Of a DNA stretch of 64,000 nt, positions 18,161-26,081 are shown piece after piece. Within the stretch, counting starts at the first letter, position 1. Every line of letters begins with the position of its first letter. Under the pieces are notes generated by a model that did not search any database, was not told the DNA's origin, and saw only the letters and a list, made by a program, of their open reading frames with translations. Where the stretch lies: positions 1 to 64,000 of the forward strand of contig JANQJF010000012.1 of assembly GCA_028281765.1 (NCBI GenBank), given 5' to 3'. Origin of the DNA: Planctomycetota bacterium (GTDB lineage Bacteria > Planctomycetota > UBA1135 > UBA2386). Both the position numbers and the translations under genes were made by a program.

Positions 18161-18167
18161 TACAGCG

Positions 18168-18680
<513 letters not shown>

Positions 18681-18690
18681 TTTGGGGCGG

Positions 18691-18696
18691 ATGGTA
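18691..18696 (-). promoter_or_regulatory. -10-like hexamer 10 nt before the cyclophilin start
   Basis: TACCAT on the minus strand. Its distance to the ATG at 18680 fits leaderless or near-leaderless initiation. Confidence 0.3.
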
Positions 18697-18730
18697 GGTC
18701 GCGATGCCCCCGGAGTCGACGGCGATTGCG

Positions 18731-19354
18731 TCAGCGTTGCCGTTCGAAGACGTAGGGGCCGTCGACCGCGCCCCAGACCTGCGTGTCCGACGCGTCGTAG
18801 CCCCGGTCCCAGCTCGTGAGCTTCTCCGCGGAGATCACCACTTCCGACGTCGCGTACGTCGCGCCGCGCAACGAGCTCTCGCAGTCCTTCTCGTGCGTCG
18901 AACCGACGAACGTGTCGCCCTCGCGGCGCAGCGCGATCGCGCATCCCTTCCGGATCAGCAAGTCCTCCGGGCCGAGTTCGTCGAAACGCGCCGGCTCGCG
19001 GTAGGCTCCGACGAACACGAGCGGGTTGTCCGGCAGGGCGTAGACTTCGCTGCGCAGCGTTCCATCCCCGTTGTCGACGAGATGGTAGACGCGCTGCCGA
19101 TACGGCCGCTCGAGAGCCGACATCATGCCCTGCTCGACGTAGAGCCAGGGGCCATCGTCCCGGCCGGTCCAGATCGGCGCGACTGCGAGCTGCACCGGGA
19201 AGTACCGCGGGTTGGTCTCGGCCTGTGCGGAGCTGTCGAAGACTCCGGTCATCCATGCGCCGAGCTCCGCGACCTCGTCGTGCTCGTGCAGTTGTGGCCC
19301 GGCGCAGGAGACTGCGAACGCGAGCAAGATCGGGGCGGTGTAGCGTCGGATCAT
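18731..19354 (-). CDS. CpcT/CpeT-family (DUF1001) lipoprotein
   Basis: 207 residues from the ATG at 19354. A lipoprotein signal ([16 protein letters not shown], Cys17) precedes a domain with the CpcT/CpeT pattern: [11 protein letters not shown], near the start the block P-V-x-x-A-P-I-W, then WLYVEQ and YRQRVYHL. In cyanobacteria this family attaches bilins to phycobiliproteins, but many non-photosynthetic bacteria carry exported members of unknown role, which is the case here. The neighbouring cyclophilin is in the same direction 50 bp downstream. A TAGAGT hexamer lies 7 nt before the ATG. Confidence 0.8.
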   Translation of the reverse strand: MIRRYTAPILLAFAVSCAGPQLHEHDEVAELGAWMTGVFDSSAQAETNPRYFPVQLAVAPIWTGRDDGPWLYVEQGMMSALERPYRQRVYHLVDNGDGTLRSEVYALPDNPLVFVGAYREPARFDELGPEDLLIRKGCAIALRREGDTFVGSTHEKDCESSLRGATYATSEVVISAEKLTSWDRGYDASDTQVWGAVDGPYVFERQR

Positions 19355-19361
19355 CGACCGA

Positions 19362-19367
19362 ACTCTA
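19362..19367 (-). promoter_or_regulatory. -10-like hexamer 7 nt before the CpcT-like gene
   Basis: TAGAGT on the minus strand, 7 nt from the ATG at 19354. It overlaps the stop region of the SASA esterase gene, so this gene may have its own promoter inside the end of its neighbour. Confidence 0.3.
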
Positions 19368-20588
19368 GCGGCGCAGCGCGAGCACCGCATCCGCGAATGC
19401 GCGCCCGATCCCGGCCATCGTCTTCGCCGATCCGAGATAGTGGTACCCCGCGTTCGACGACCCGCGCTTGAGCAACGCGACGTCCTTCGCCCCTACCACC
19501 TTGTCGCGATACGCGTCGACATATTCGCGCTGCTCGGCCTTGGTCATCTTCCCGTCCGCGTTGGCGTGCTTCTTGTTCTTGGTCCGCAGCATGCGCGCCA
19601 TCTGCTTGACCTTGCCCATCTTCGCGCTGATCGCCTCGAGCTTCTCATCCCAGTAGGGTGCGGTCTGCACCGCGACGACGTTGCCGCGGAACTCTTCGAG
19701 CTCGGCGGCCGCTGCCATCGCCTTGCGGAAATTCGAGTGCACCTTCGTATTCCGCTCCCCCTCGACGAGTTCGCCGTTGACACCCATCACGCCGATGACG
19801 AACGGCAGCTTCGGCGCATCGAAGTCCTTGCGCACGTCGCGGATGAAGTGCGTCATGACCGTCGTGTACTGGTCGTAGCCACCGAGCTTGTCGCGATTCG
19901 GATAGGTGCCGCGATCCACCATGTCGTTCCATCCCTGGAACCACACGAAGCCGCAGAGCTCGAACCCCGCCTTCTCGTCGTACTCCGGGCACGCCTGCTT
20001 CGGGTCGGCGAGCACGTTGCGGACGTGCTCGACCATCTTGCGGTAGAAGACGCCGGTCTTGGCTTTCTTGTCGGCCCTCGCCTTCTCGACGTCCTTCTTC
20101 TGCTTCTGCAAGCGCGCGATCGTCATCGGATCGAACTCGTAGGCGCCCGCGGACGGTGGGCGAAAGTCGGTGTGCAGCGACTTGCCGCCCCACGCCGTCT
20201 TGATCAGCAGCACCGGCCCGTGGTGCGCCTTCGCGACCTGGAGGCCGAACGTGAACTCCGGACCGATCTTGCCATCGGACTGACCCGCGTTGCGCCGCGC
20301 GCCGAAACCCGCAGTCAGCTTGCCGGACGCGACACCGTCACCACCCCGGCCACCCGTGAGATACGAGATCCACACGTCGTCGCAGACGACGGGCGCACCG
20401 TCCGCGCCACGCATCTCGTCGAGCCAAGGCTTCGTCGCGGGGTCGTCACCGATGTAGTCGAAGGTCTCGATCTTCGCGTGGCCCTGCATGTTGGACTGGC
20501 CGGCGAGCACGTAGACCGACAGTTTCTGGGCGGAGAGGTGCGATCCAGCGAGCGCGATCGCGACGCACAGCAAGTGGGAGCTTCGCAT
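19365..20588 (-). CDS. Exported SASA-family carbohydrate esterase (sialate O-acetylesterase-like)
   Basis: 407 residues from the ATG at 20588. A signal peptide (RSSHLLCVAIALAGSHLSAQ) is followed by VYVLAGQSNMQGHA, the nucleophile block of the SASA/CE6 SGNH family. Later blocks are IGPEFTFG, VLLIKTAWGGKSL, WFQGWNDM and, at the C-terminus, AGYHYLGSAKTMAGIGRAFADA with the likely catalytic His. Members remove acetyl groups from sugars or polysaccharides; planctomycetes have many, used on algal or plant glycans. It is divergent from the V4R/sigma-54 activator gene (78 bp between starts). TATCGT lies 9 nt before the ATG. Confidence 0.9.
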   Translation of the reverse strand: MRSSHLLCVAIALAGSHLSAQKLSVYVLAGQSNMQGHAKIETFDYIGDDPATKPWLDEMRGADGAPVVCDDVWISYLTGGRGGDGVASGKLTAGFGARRNAGQSDGKIGPEFTFGLQVAKAHHGPVLLIKTAWGGKSLHTDFRPPSAGAYEFDPMTIARLQKQKKDVEKARADKKAKTGVFYRKMVEHVRNVLADPKQACPEYDEKAGFELCGFVWFQGWNDMVDRGTYPNRDKLGGYDQYTTVMTHFIRDVRKDFDAPKLPFVIGVMGVNGELVEGERNTKVHSNFRKAMAAAAELEEFRGNVVAVQTAPYWDEKLEAISAKMGKVKQMARMLRTKNKKHANADGKMTKAEQREYVDAYRDKVVGAKDVALLKRGSSNAGYHYLGSAKTMAGIGRAFADAVLALRR

Positions 20589-20597
20589 GGTCGGAGC

Positions 20598-20603
20598 ACG
20601 ATA
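20598..20603 (-). promoter_or_regulatory. -10-like hexamer 9 nt before the esterase start
   Basis: TATCGT on the minus strand in the short divergent region. Same spacing pattern as other starts in the window. Confidence 0.3.
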
Positions 20604-20666
20604 GCGGACCGCGTTGTTCTGCGGCGCCGCATTCCCCGTCGACCGGTCTGCGTCTACCCTTCCGCA

Positions 20667-22340
20667 ATGCGCGACGACGTCGGCATGGACCTGCACGGCC
20701 TGCTCCGATTCGAACCCGAAGAGGGACGGATCTGGCTCAAGGACTACCGCATGGTCATGTTCTCGGCGTGCGCGATCGGCGTGCTGCGTCGCGAACTCGT
20801 GCAGACGCTCGGCTGGGACCAGGCGCGCGGCGCGCTCAAGCGGTTCGGCCACGCCGCCGGGCTCGCCGACGGGATCGCGCTCGCCGAGCGGTTTCCCGCC
20901 GCGACGGAACTCGAGCAGCTGCGGCTCGGACCGGCGCTCCACGGTCTCGAGGGCATCGCGAACGTCGTACGCATTCCCGAGGCCACGGAGATCGATCTCG
21001 CGCGCGGCATCCTGCACGTGGAAGGGTACTGGGAGAACTCGTTCGAAGCCGAGCAGCACCTGCAGGACTTCGGCAAGAGCGACGAGCCGGTCTGCTGGAC
21101 GCTGGTCGGATACGCGACCGGGCACGCGAGCGCGGCCGCGGGCAAACGCACGATCGTCGTCGAGACCGAGTGCCGGGCGATGGGCCACGACCGATGCCGC
21201 TTCGTGTCGGACTACGCGGAGAATCTGCCCGAGCAAGCCACGCGCGAAGAGCTCGACTACGAGCGCCACAACCTGCCGGACAAGCTGCAGGAGCTCGTCG
21301 AGCGCGTGAAGCAACAGACGCGCTCCCTGAAGCAGCGCGAACGGCGCATCCATTCGCTCGAGTCCGAGCTCGCGCGGTATCGACCGTCGGACGACACGAT
21401 CGGCGAGGACCCCGAGTTCCAAGCCGCGCTGTCGACCGCGCGTACGGTGGCCCCGGTCGACGCGACGGTCCTGATCCTCGGCGAATCCGGCACGGGCAAG
21501 GAGCTCGTCGCGCGATTTGTGCACGACCAGTCGCTTCGCCGCACCGGCGAATTCGTCGCCGTGAACTGCAGCGCCCTGCCGGAGAATCTGCAGGAAGCCG
21601 AGCTGTTCGGCTACGCAAAGGGCGCGTTCACTGGTGCGACGACCGCGAACGCCGGCGTGTTCGAAGCTGCGAACGGCGGCACGCTGTTCCTGGACGAGAT
21701 CGGGGACCTGTCACTCACGGCGCAGACCAAGATCCTTCGCGCGCTGCAGGAGCGCGAGATCAAACGGATCGGAGAAACCCGTACGCGCAAGGTCGACATC
21801 CGCATCATCGCCGCAACGCATCGCGATCTCGACGCGATGGTGCGCGAGAAGACGTTCCGTGAGGATTTGTACTATCGGCTCAGCGTCATCAAGATCGAGC
21901 TACCGCCGCTACGGGAACGAGGGAACGATCGGTTCCTGCTGGCGGAGCACTTCGTCGGGACGTTCTCGGCGAAGATGTCGCGGCCGGCGCGCGAACTCGG
22001 GCAGGATGCGTACGATGCGATCGCGGGGTACGGATGGCCCGGGAACGTGCGCGAGCTCGCGAACGCGATCGAACGTGCGGTGATCCTGTCGCCGGGGGAG
22101 ACGATCGGGGCCGAGCATCTGCCGAAAGAGGTCGGTCCGGGCTCGGCGTCGGACGCACGCGCTCGCTTCGCGGCGGACGCGACCGTGACCCGCGAGCTCG
22201 AGTCGATCGAGGACGAGGGCGAGCGACTGACGCGCGCGCTCGACATCGCGTCCGGAAACCGGGATCGCGCAGCGGCGATGCTCGGCATCAGCCGAACGAC
22301 GCTGTGGAGGAGGATGAAGGGGCAGGGGCTGTTGGGGTGA
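20667..22340 (+). CDS. Sigma-54-dependent activator with XylR_N/V4R sensor domain
   Basis: 557 residues from the ATG at 20667. Order: XylR N-terminal domain and V4R ligand-binding domain (about 5-195; the conserved ECRAMGHDRCRF block is at about 170-181), a linker coiled coil (about 215-240), then the AAA+ domain with Walker A GESGTGKE (from residue 272), the sigma-54 contact loop GAFTGA (from 319), Walker B TLFLDEIGD and the arginine-finger region, and a Fis-type HTH at the C-terminus (NRDRAAAMLGISRTTLWRRM). DmpR/XylR-type proteins bind small, often aromatic, effectors in the V4R domain and switch on sigma-54 promoters. The target is unknown; the adjacent divergent esterase is one candidate. 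Confidence 0.94.
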   Translation: MRDDVGMDLHGLLRFEPEEGRIWLKDYRMVMFSACAIGVLRRELVQTLGWDQARGALKRFGHAAGLADGIALAERFPAATELEQLRLGPALHGLEGIANVVRIPEATEIDLARGILHVEGYWENSFEAEQHLQDFGKSDEPVCWTLVGYATGHASAAAGKRTIVVETECRAMGHDRCRFVSDYAENLPEQATREELDYERHNLPDKLQELVERVKQQTRSLKQRERRIHSLESELARYRPSDDTIGEDPEFQAALSTARTVAPVDATVLILGESGTGKELVARFVHDQSLRRTGEFVAVNCSALPENLQEAELFGYAKGAFTGATTANAGVFEAANGGTLFLDEIGDLSLTAQTKILRALQEREIKRIGETRTRKVDIRIIAATHRDLDAMVREKTFREDLYYRLSVIKIELPPLRERGNDRFLLAEHFVGTFSAKMSRPARELGQDAYDAIAGYGWPGNVRELANAIERAVILSPGETIGAEHLPKEVGPGSASDARARFAADATVTRELESIEDEGERLTRALDIASGNRDRAAAMLGISRTTLWRRMKGQGLLG

Positions 22341-22560
22341 GGGGCGCGCGTGACGGGCGCGGGCGCGGAGCCTTGAGACGGGGGCCGAGCGGCGACGTTG
22401 GCGAACGCGCGTGGCCTGCGAGCCCCCTCCGACTGTGGACGCGATAGCCGACACGCTGGCGGACGCCGTGGGGCAGGCGGACGCAACACAGCGGCCGGCG
22501 ATGCTTGGGGAGTGGGCGGTTCGGGGCACGTGTCGCGGGCGGGCGCGGGCGACGCGATGG
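22340..22560. repeat. Left inverted repeat flanking the RAYT gene
   Basis: The stretch from about 22371 (CCTTGAGACGGGGGC) to 22560 matches the reverse complement of 23412-23604 over about 190 bp with few gaps. Shared blocks are CCCCTCCGACTG, CAGCGGCCGGCGATGCTTGGG and GGGCGCGGGCGAC. A looser G-rich extension continues outward to about 22340. No gene is inside. Confidence 0.75.
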
Positions 22561-22759
22561 CGGCCGAAGCACGTGGGACAGGCCGGTCAAGCTGTGATCG
22601 TCGCACGATCGTGCGAACGCATTAGTCCTGTTTCGAAACATGATTGGGGAACCTTCTTTGCATTAGAGTCACTTGACTACCAATGCCATGCCTGGTATCT
22701 TGTTTCGAACTCGTGATGGGTAGGGCGTCGAAGATGAGATCGAGGGTGAAGCAGGGCTG
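22561..22759. other. AT-richer segment before the RAYT gene
   Basis: 22610-22720 is clearly lower in G+C than the rest of the window. It contains the palindrome TGTTTCGAAACA (22629-22640) and a partial copy, TTGTTTCGAAC, near 22700. It holds the likely original N-terminal codons of the transposase in another frame (ATG at 22716). Confidence 0.5.
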
Positions 22760-23413
22760 TTGGCGTTTCCACTCGGCTGGGGCGGTCATCGAAAAGGTGC
22801 GGGGCGAAAGCGACAGGCCGCTCGCGAACGCGTCTCACACAAGAAGAAGGCAGAGTTCGCAAAGGGGTGTCCGCTGCACGTCACGATTCGACTGAGGGAG
22901 GGACTTCCCTCGTTGCGACGCAAGGACACATACGCCGTGCTCCGTGAAGTCTTCGCAAAAGCGAAGAACCGCTGCGGCTTCCGCCTGGTTCACTACTCGG
23001 TCATGGGCAACCACGTCCACGCGATCGTCGAGGCCGACGACCAACGAGCGCTGACGCGTGGAATGACCGGACTCCTCGTCCGCATGGCGAGGGCTCTAAA
23101 CAAGCTCTGGTTGCGCCGCGGACGAGTCTTCGACGACCACCATCACCAGCACCAACTCGAGACTCCTCGAAAGGTCCGCTACGCGCTGGCCTACGTGTTG
23201 AACAACGCGCGCCGCCACGAGTACGCCGTCGACGTCCTCGACTACTTCGCCTCCGGGCCATGGTTCGACGGCTGGGCGATCGACATAGAGATCGTCGGCA
23301 AAGCCGCGCACTGGCTACCTCCCGTTACACCCCCGACATCTTGGCTCCTCCGCACGGGCTGGCGCCGCCACGGCCGCATCCGCACCTTCGAAATCCCCGG
23401 CCGCGCAGCCTGA
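22760..23413 (+). CDS. REP-associated tyrosine transposase (RAYT, IS200-like Y1 fold)
   Basis: 217 residues if the TTG at 22760 is used. The N-terminal GWGGHRKGAGRKR block, the HUH motif in NHVHAIVEA, the PVHVT/PLHVTIRL strand (CPLHVTIRLREGLPSLR) and the helix with the catalytic Tyr (KVRYALAYVLNNARRH) mark it as a Y1 transposase of the RAYT type. RAYTs mobilise or maintain short palindromic repeats. The usual preceding residues (MGRASKMRSRVKQG) are present but in a different frame from the ATG at 22716; a missing base near 22755 would join them. The gene may therefore be frameshifted or translated from the TTG. It sits between inverted repeats of about 190 bp. Confidence 0.85.
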   Translation: MAFPLGWGGHRKGAGRKRQAARERVSHKKKAEFAKGCPLHVTIRLREGLPSLRRKDTYAVLREVFAKAKNRCGFRLVHYSVMGNHVHAIVEADDQRALTRGMTGLLVRMARALNKLWLRRGRVFDDHHHQHQLETPRKVRYALAYVLNNARRHEYAVDVLDYFASGPWFDGWAIDIEIVGKAAHWLPPVTPPTSWLLRTGWRRHGRIRTFEIPGRAA

Positions 23414-23640
23414 TCGTGTCGCCCGCGCCCGCAACCCGCGCCCGCCCGTGCCCGAATCGTCCATACGCCCAAGCATCGCCGGCCGCTGTAGGGCGTCCGC
23501 TTGCCCTGCCGCGCCGGCTAGCGTGTTGGCGTTGCGTCCGCAGTCGGAGGGGCCACGAGGGCCCAAACCGCGAGAATACGTAGCCGCTCCGCCCCCGTCT
23601 TAAGGCCCCGTGCCCTTGCCCGCTCCCGCACCCGCTCCCG
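23412..23640. repeat. Right inverted repeat flanking the RAYT gene
   Basis: Begins at the RAYT stop codon. 23412-23604 is the imperfect reverse complement of 22371-22560. The outer part (23605-23640) is a run of GCCCGTGCCC / GCTCCCGCACCC-like units. The arrangement resembles the REP sequences that flank RAYT genes in other bacteria, but is much longer. Confidence 0.75.
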
Positions 23641-23642
23641 TC

Positions 23643-23709
23643 TCCCCCCCCAAAAAACCTGCACAATCCCCATCACGCCCCCCGTCCCCGCGGTGTCCCC
23701 CTCCCCGAC
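23643..23709 (+). promoter_or_regulatory. C-run leader before a sigma-fusion gene
   Basis: Six runs of four or more C in 67 bp immediately before the ATG at 23711. The complementary strand could form a G-quadruplex. No SD is present. A similar leader precedes the gene at 47499. Confidence 0.35.
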
Positions 23710-23710
23710 G

Positions 23711-25981
23711 ATGGAACCCCACCCCGGCACTACCGACGACCTCCTGGCCCGCGACGTCTGGCTCCGCAAGCTCGCCGTCGCGGTCGCGGCCGACGATCTG
23801 TCGGCCGCGGATCTCGTGCAGGACACGTGGGTGCGCACGTTGCGCTCCCCGCCGATCGGTGTCCGCGACGCGGGCGCCTGGTTTTCGGCGGTGCTCCACA
23901 ACGTCGCGCGGAACGTGCGCCGTGGCGCTGCGAGGAGCGACGCCCGCGAACGCGCGGTGGCACGCCGCGACATCGATCCCGGTGATTCGCCGTTCGACCT
24001 CGCGGCCTACGAGGAGCGCCGCGCCGATCTGGTCCGCACCGTCGAGTCCCTGCCCCCGAAGCAACGCGACACGATCGTCGCGCGCTACTGGGAAGGGCTC
24101 GAACCCGCGGAGATCGCGCGCCGCAACGGCGAAGATGCCGCGGCGGTGCGTCAGCGGCTCAAGCGAGCGCTCGAAACTCTACGGGCGCGCGTCGACGACG
24201 AGCACGGCGATCGCCGTGCGTGGCTCGCGCCGCTGGTCGGCGCGATGCCCGCGCGCGACGTCGCGCTCGCGGCCGGAGCCGCGGGGTCCATCGTGTGGAT
24301 CGGAGGACTCACGATGAAGAAGTGGATGGCACTGGGACTCTCCGTGCTCGTCGTTTGGTTCGCGGCTTCGCAGTGGCCTGCCGGCGCGGAGCCCGCCTCG
24401 ACCCCGGTGACGAACGTCGACGCGCAGCATCCCGAGACCACGACTCTCGATACCGCGTCGCCAGACGGCGACGTCACGGAGGAACGCGTCGCGCTGCCGC
24501 CCTCGCATCGATCGCCGGGGGGCACGCAAGATGCGTTCGTCCTGCGAAGCGCCGACGGCCGACCGATGGCCGGCGTCGCATACTGGCGCGACGAGCGACC
24601 GTTCCGCATGCATCCCGGCCGCGCCCCCGACGACGCGGCGCGCACGGACGAACTGGGTCGGTTCGATCCAGAGGCCGAAGCCGCGGGCGAAGGCGCGTTC
24701 GTCTGGTTCGAGATCGACGCCGGTCTCAGCATCGCCACGGAGTGGACCGCTCTCGAAAGAACCGGAGTGATTCACTGCCCGCACCGCCGCCGCATCTCGG
24801 TGGAAATCCGGTCCTTGCCGTCCGACGCCCCGCGGCGGATGAGCATCTATCCGGCGTGGTCCCGCAAGAACGACACCGACCTCACGCACGGCAGCCAACA
24901 CGTGCACCGGCAGAATTCGGCACACGGCCTCGACGTGTGGATCGCGCGTCGCCGTGTGGATCACCGCTCCGAGAGCGGGCCGGCACGATCCGAATTCGAA
25001 GTCGTCGAAGGCCTGCCGATCGCCGCGTACTGCTACTCGGAGGATTACCGCGTCGAGCCCGAGATCCAGGAGCTCCCGGAGCCACGAGACGTCATCGCAC
25101 ACGCGAGTCGCGCGCGACCGCTGTTCCGGTTCGAGATCGTCGAGGCCGACGGCGCGACGCCGCACGACACGCACGGTCGTGCGCTGTTCGCGTCCGACCG
25201 CGAGGGCTGGTCGACCGGCCGCATGTTTCGCAACGGTAGAGGGCAGGTCGACTTCGACATGAAGCAGCGGGCGGACGACGTGCGCATGGCGATCGTCCTA
25301 CCGGACGGCGAGCTCTGGGACCTCGACCTCGACGACGCACGCATCGGCCCGGATCGCGTGCTCCACCTGCGCCGCGGAACCGGCCGCCCCGCACGACTCA
25401 GCATGCCTTGGCCCGAAGAGTTCGCAAGCTGGACGGCGCCCGACATCACGATCGAGGTCGACGGCCGTTTCCGCAGCACGTCCGCGCTCGAGTACTTCAC
25501 GCCGGACACCGAGGACACGAGCGAACAGCCGGGCGCGTGGATCCACGACGGCATGCTCGTCGCGCAGGCGAGCAACCCTTCCTCGGTGTTCGGTCGGGTT
25601 CGCGTAATGTCCGAGGACGGGCGCGTCGCGCATTCGGACGGCGATCGCTTCGTGATCTCTCCGCACATCGAGATGCAGGCGGTGCGACCGCGCGAGATGC
25701 TCGACAGCCTCGCCGAACCGGCGAAGGCGAAGTACCTGATGCTGGCCTACGACGTCGCGTGGAACGACGCGAAGTGGAACCGGGTTCGCACGATGCGCTT
25801 CCACCGCGTCGACGGCTTCGGCTGGCGCTACTCTCCTGACGCTTCCATAGACTGGCATCAGGCGCTTCCCGACTCGATCGCTCTGTGCGCGCCAAGCGAT
25901 GCGCGCACGAGGCTGCGCGGATACCTCAGGGTGAACGGCAAGAACCAGTGGGTCGACGTGCCACACGGCCCGGCCCGCTGA
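23711..25981 (+). CDS. ECF sigma factor fused to membrane segment and large C-terminal domain
   Basis: 756 residues from the ATG at 23711 (a GTG at 23693 is in frame). Sigma region 2 lies at about 15-80 (DLVQDTWVRTL, WFSAVLHNVARNVRRG) and region 4 at about 115-170 (SLPPKQRDTIVARYWEGLEPAEIARRN). Residue 202 is a Met that starts MKKWMALGLSVLVVWFAASQW, a membrane or signal-like helix. This Met codon (24314) has GGAGGA in front at good spacing. The outside part (about 550 residues) includes a short carboxypeptidase-regulatory-like unit (SADGRPMAGVAYW) and otherwise no recognised family. It resembles the fusions at 774, 44820 and 48347. Confidence 0.88.
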   Translation: MEPHPGTTDDLLARDVWLRKLAVAVAADDLSAADLVQDTWVRTLRSPPIGVRDAGAWFSAVLHNVARNVRRGAARSDARERAVARRDIDPGDSPFDLAAYEERRADLVRTVESLPPKQRDTIVARYWEGLEPAEIARRNGEDAAAVRQRLKRALETLRARVDDEHGDRRAWLAPLVGAMPARDVALAAGAAGSIVWIGGLTMKKWMALGLSVLVVWFAASQWPAGAEPASTPVTNVDAQHPETTTLDTASPDGDVTEERVALPPSHRSPGGTQDAFVLRSADGRPMAGVAYWRDERPFRMHPGRAPDDAARTDELGRFDPEAEAAGEGAFVWFEIDAGLSIATEWTALERTGVIHCPHRRRISVEIRSLPSDAPRRMSIYPAWSRKNDTDLTHGSQHVHRQNSAHGLDVWIARRRVDHRSESGPARSEFEVVEGLPIAAYCYSEDYRVEPEIQELPEPRDVIAHASRARPLFRFEIVEADGATPHDTHGRALFASDREGWSTGRMFRNGRGQVDFDMKQRADDVRMAIVLPDGELWDLDLDDARIGPDRVLHLRRGTGRPARLSMPWPEEFASWTAPDITIEVDGRFRSTSALEYFTPDTEDTSEQPGAWIHDGMLVAQASNPSSVFGRVRVMSEDGRVAHSDGDRFVISPHIEMQAVRPREMLDSLAEPAKAKYLMLAYDVAWNDAKWNRVRTMRFHRVDGFGWRYSPDASIDWHQALPDSIALCAPSDARTRLRGYLRVNGKNQWVDVPHGPAR
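24301..24316 (+). promoter_or_regulatory. Internal ribosome-binding site and start codon inside the sigma fusion
   Basis: CGGAGGACTCACG-ATG gives a strong SD with 7-nt spacing to the in-frame Met202 codon, exactly where the hydrophobic segment begins. Translation from here would make the outside domain with its own signal peptide and no sigma domain. Confidence 0.4.
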
Positions 25982-26081
25982 ATCGCCGGTATCGCAACGT
26001 CCCGGTGCCGGCGTTGTAACGAATGCGCTGCACCGCGCTCGGGACCTCGACAGTCCAACGCGGATCTGCAGCATTGAGGAA

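Noticed and set aside
19440..20666. Upstream extension of the sigma-54 activator frame
   Set aside because: Antisense to the esterase gene; the XylR-type domain begins at the ATG at 20667.
22411..22716. 101-codon frame in the left inverted repeat
   Set aside because: Lies within the repeat and reads similarly on the opposite strand of the right repeat; no protein character.
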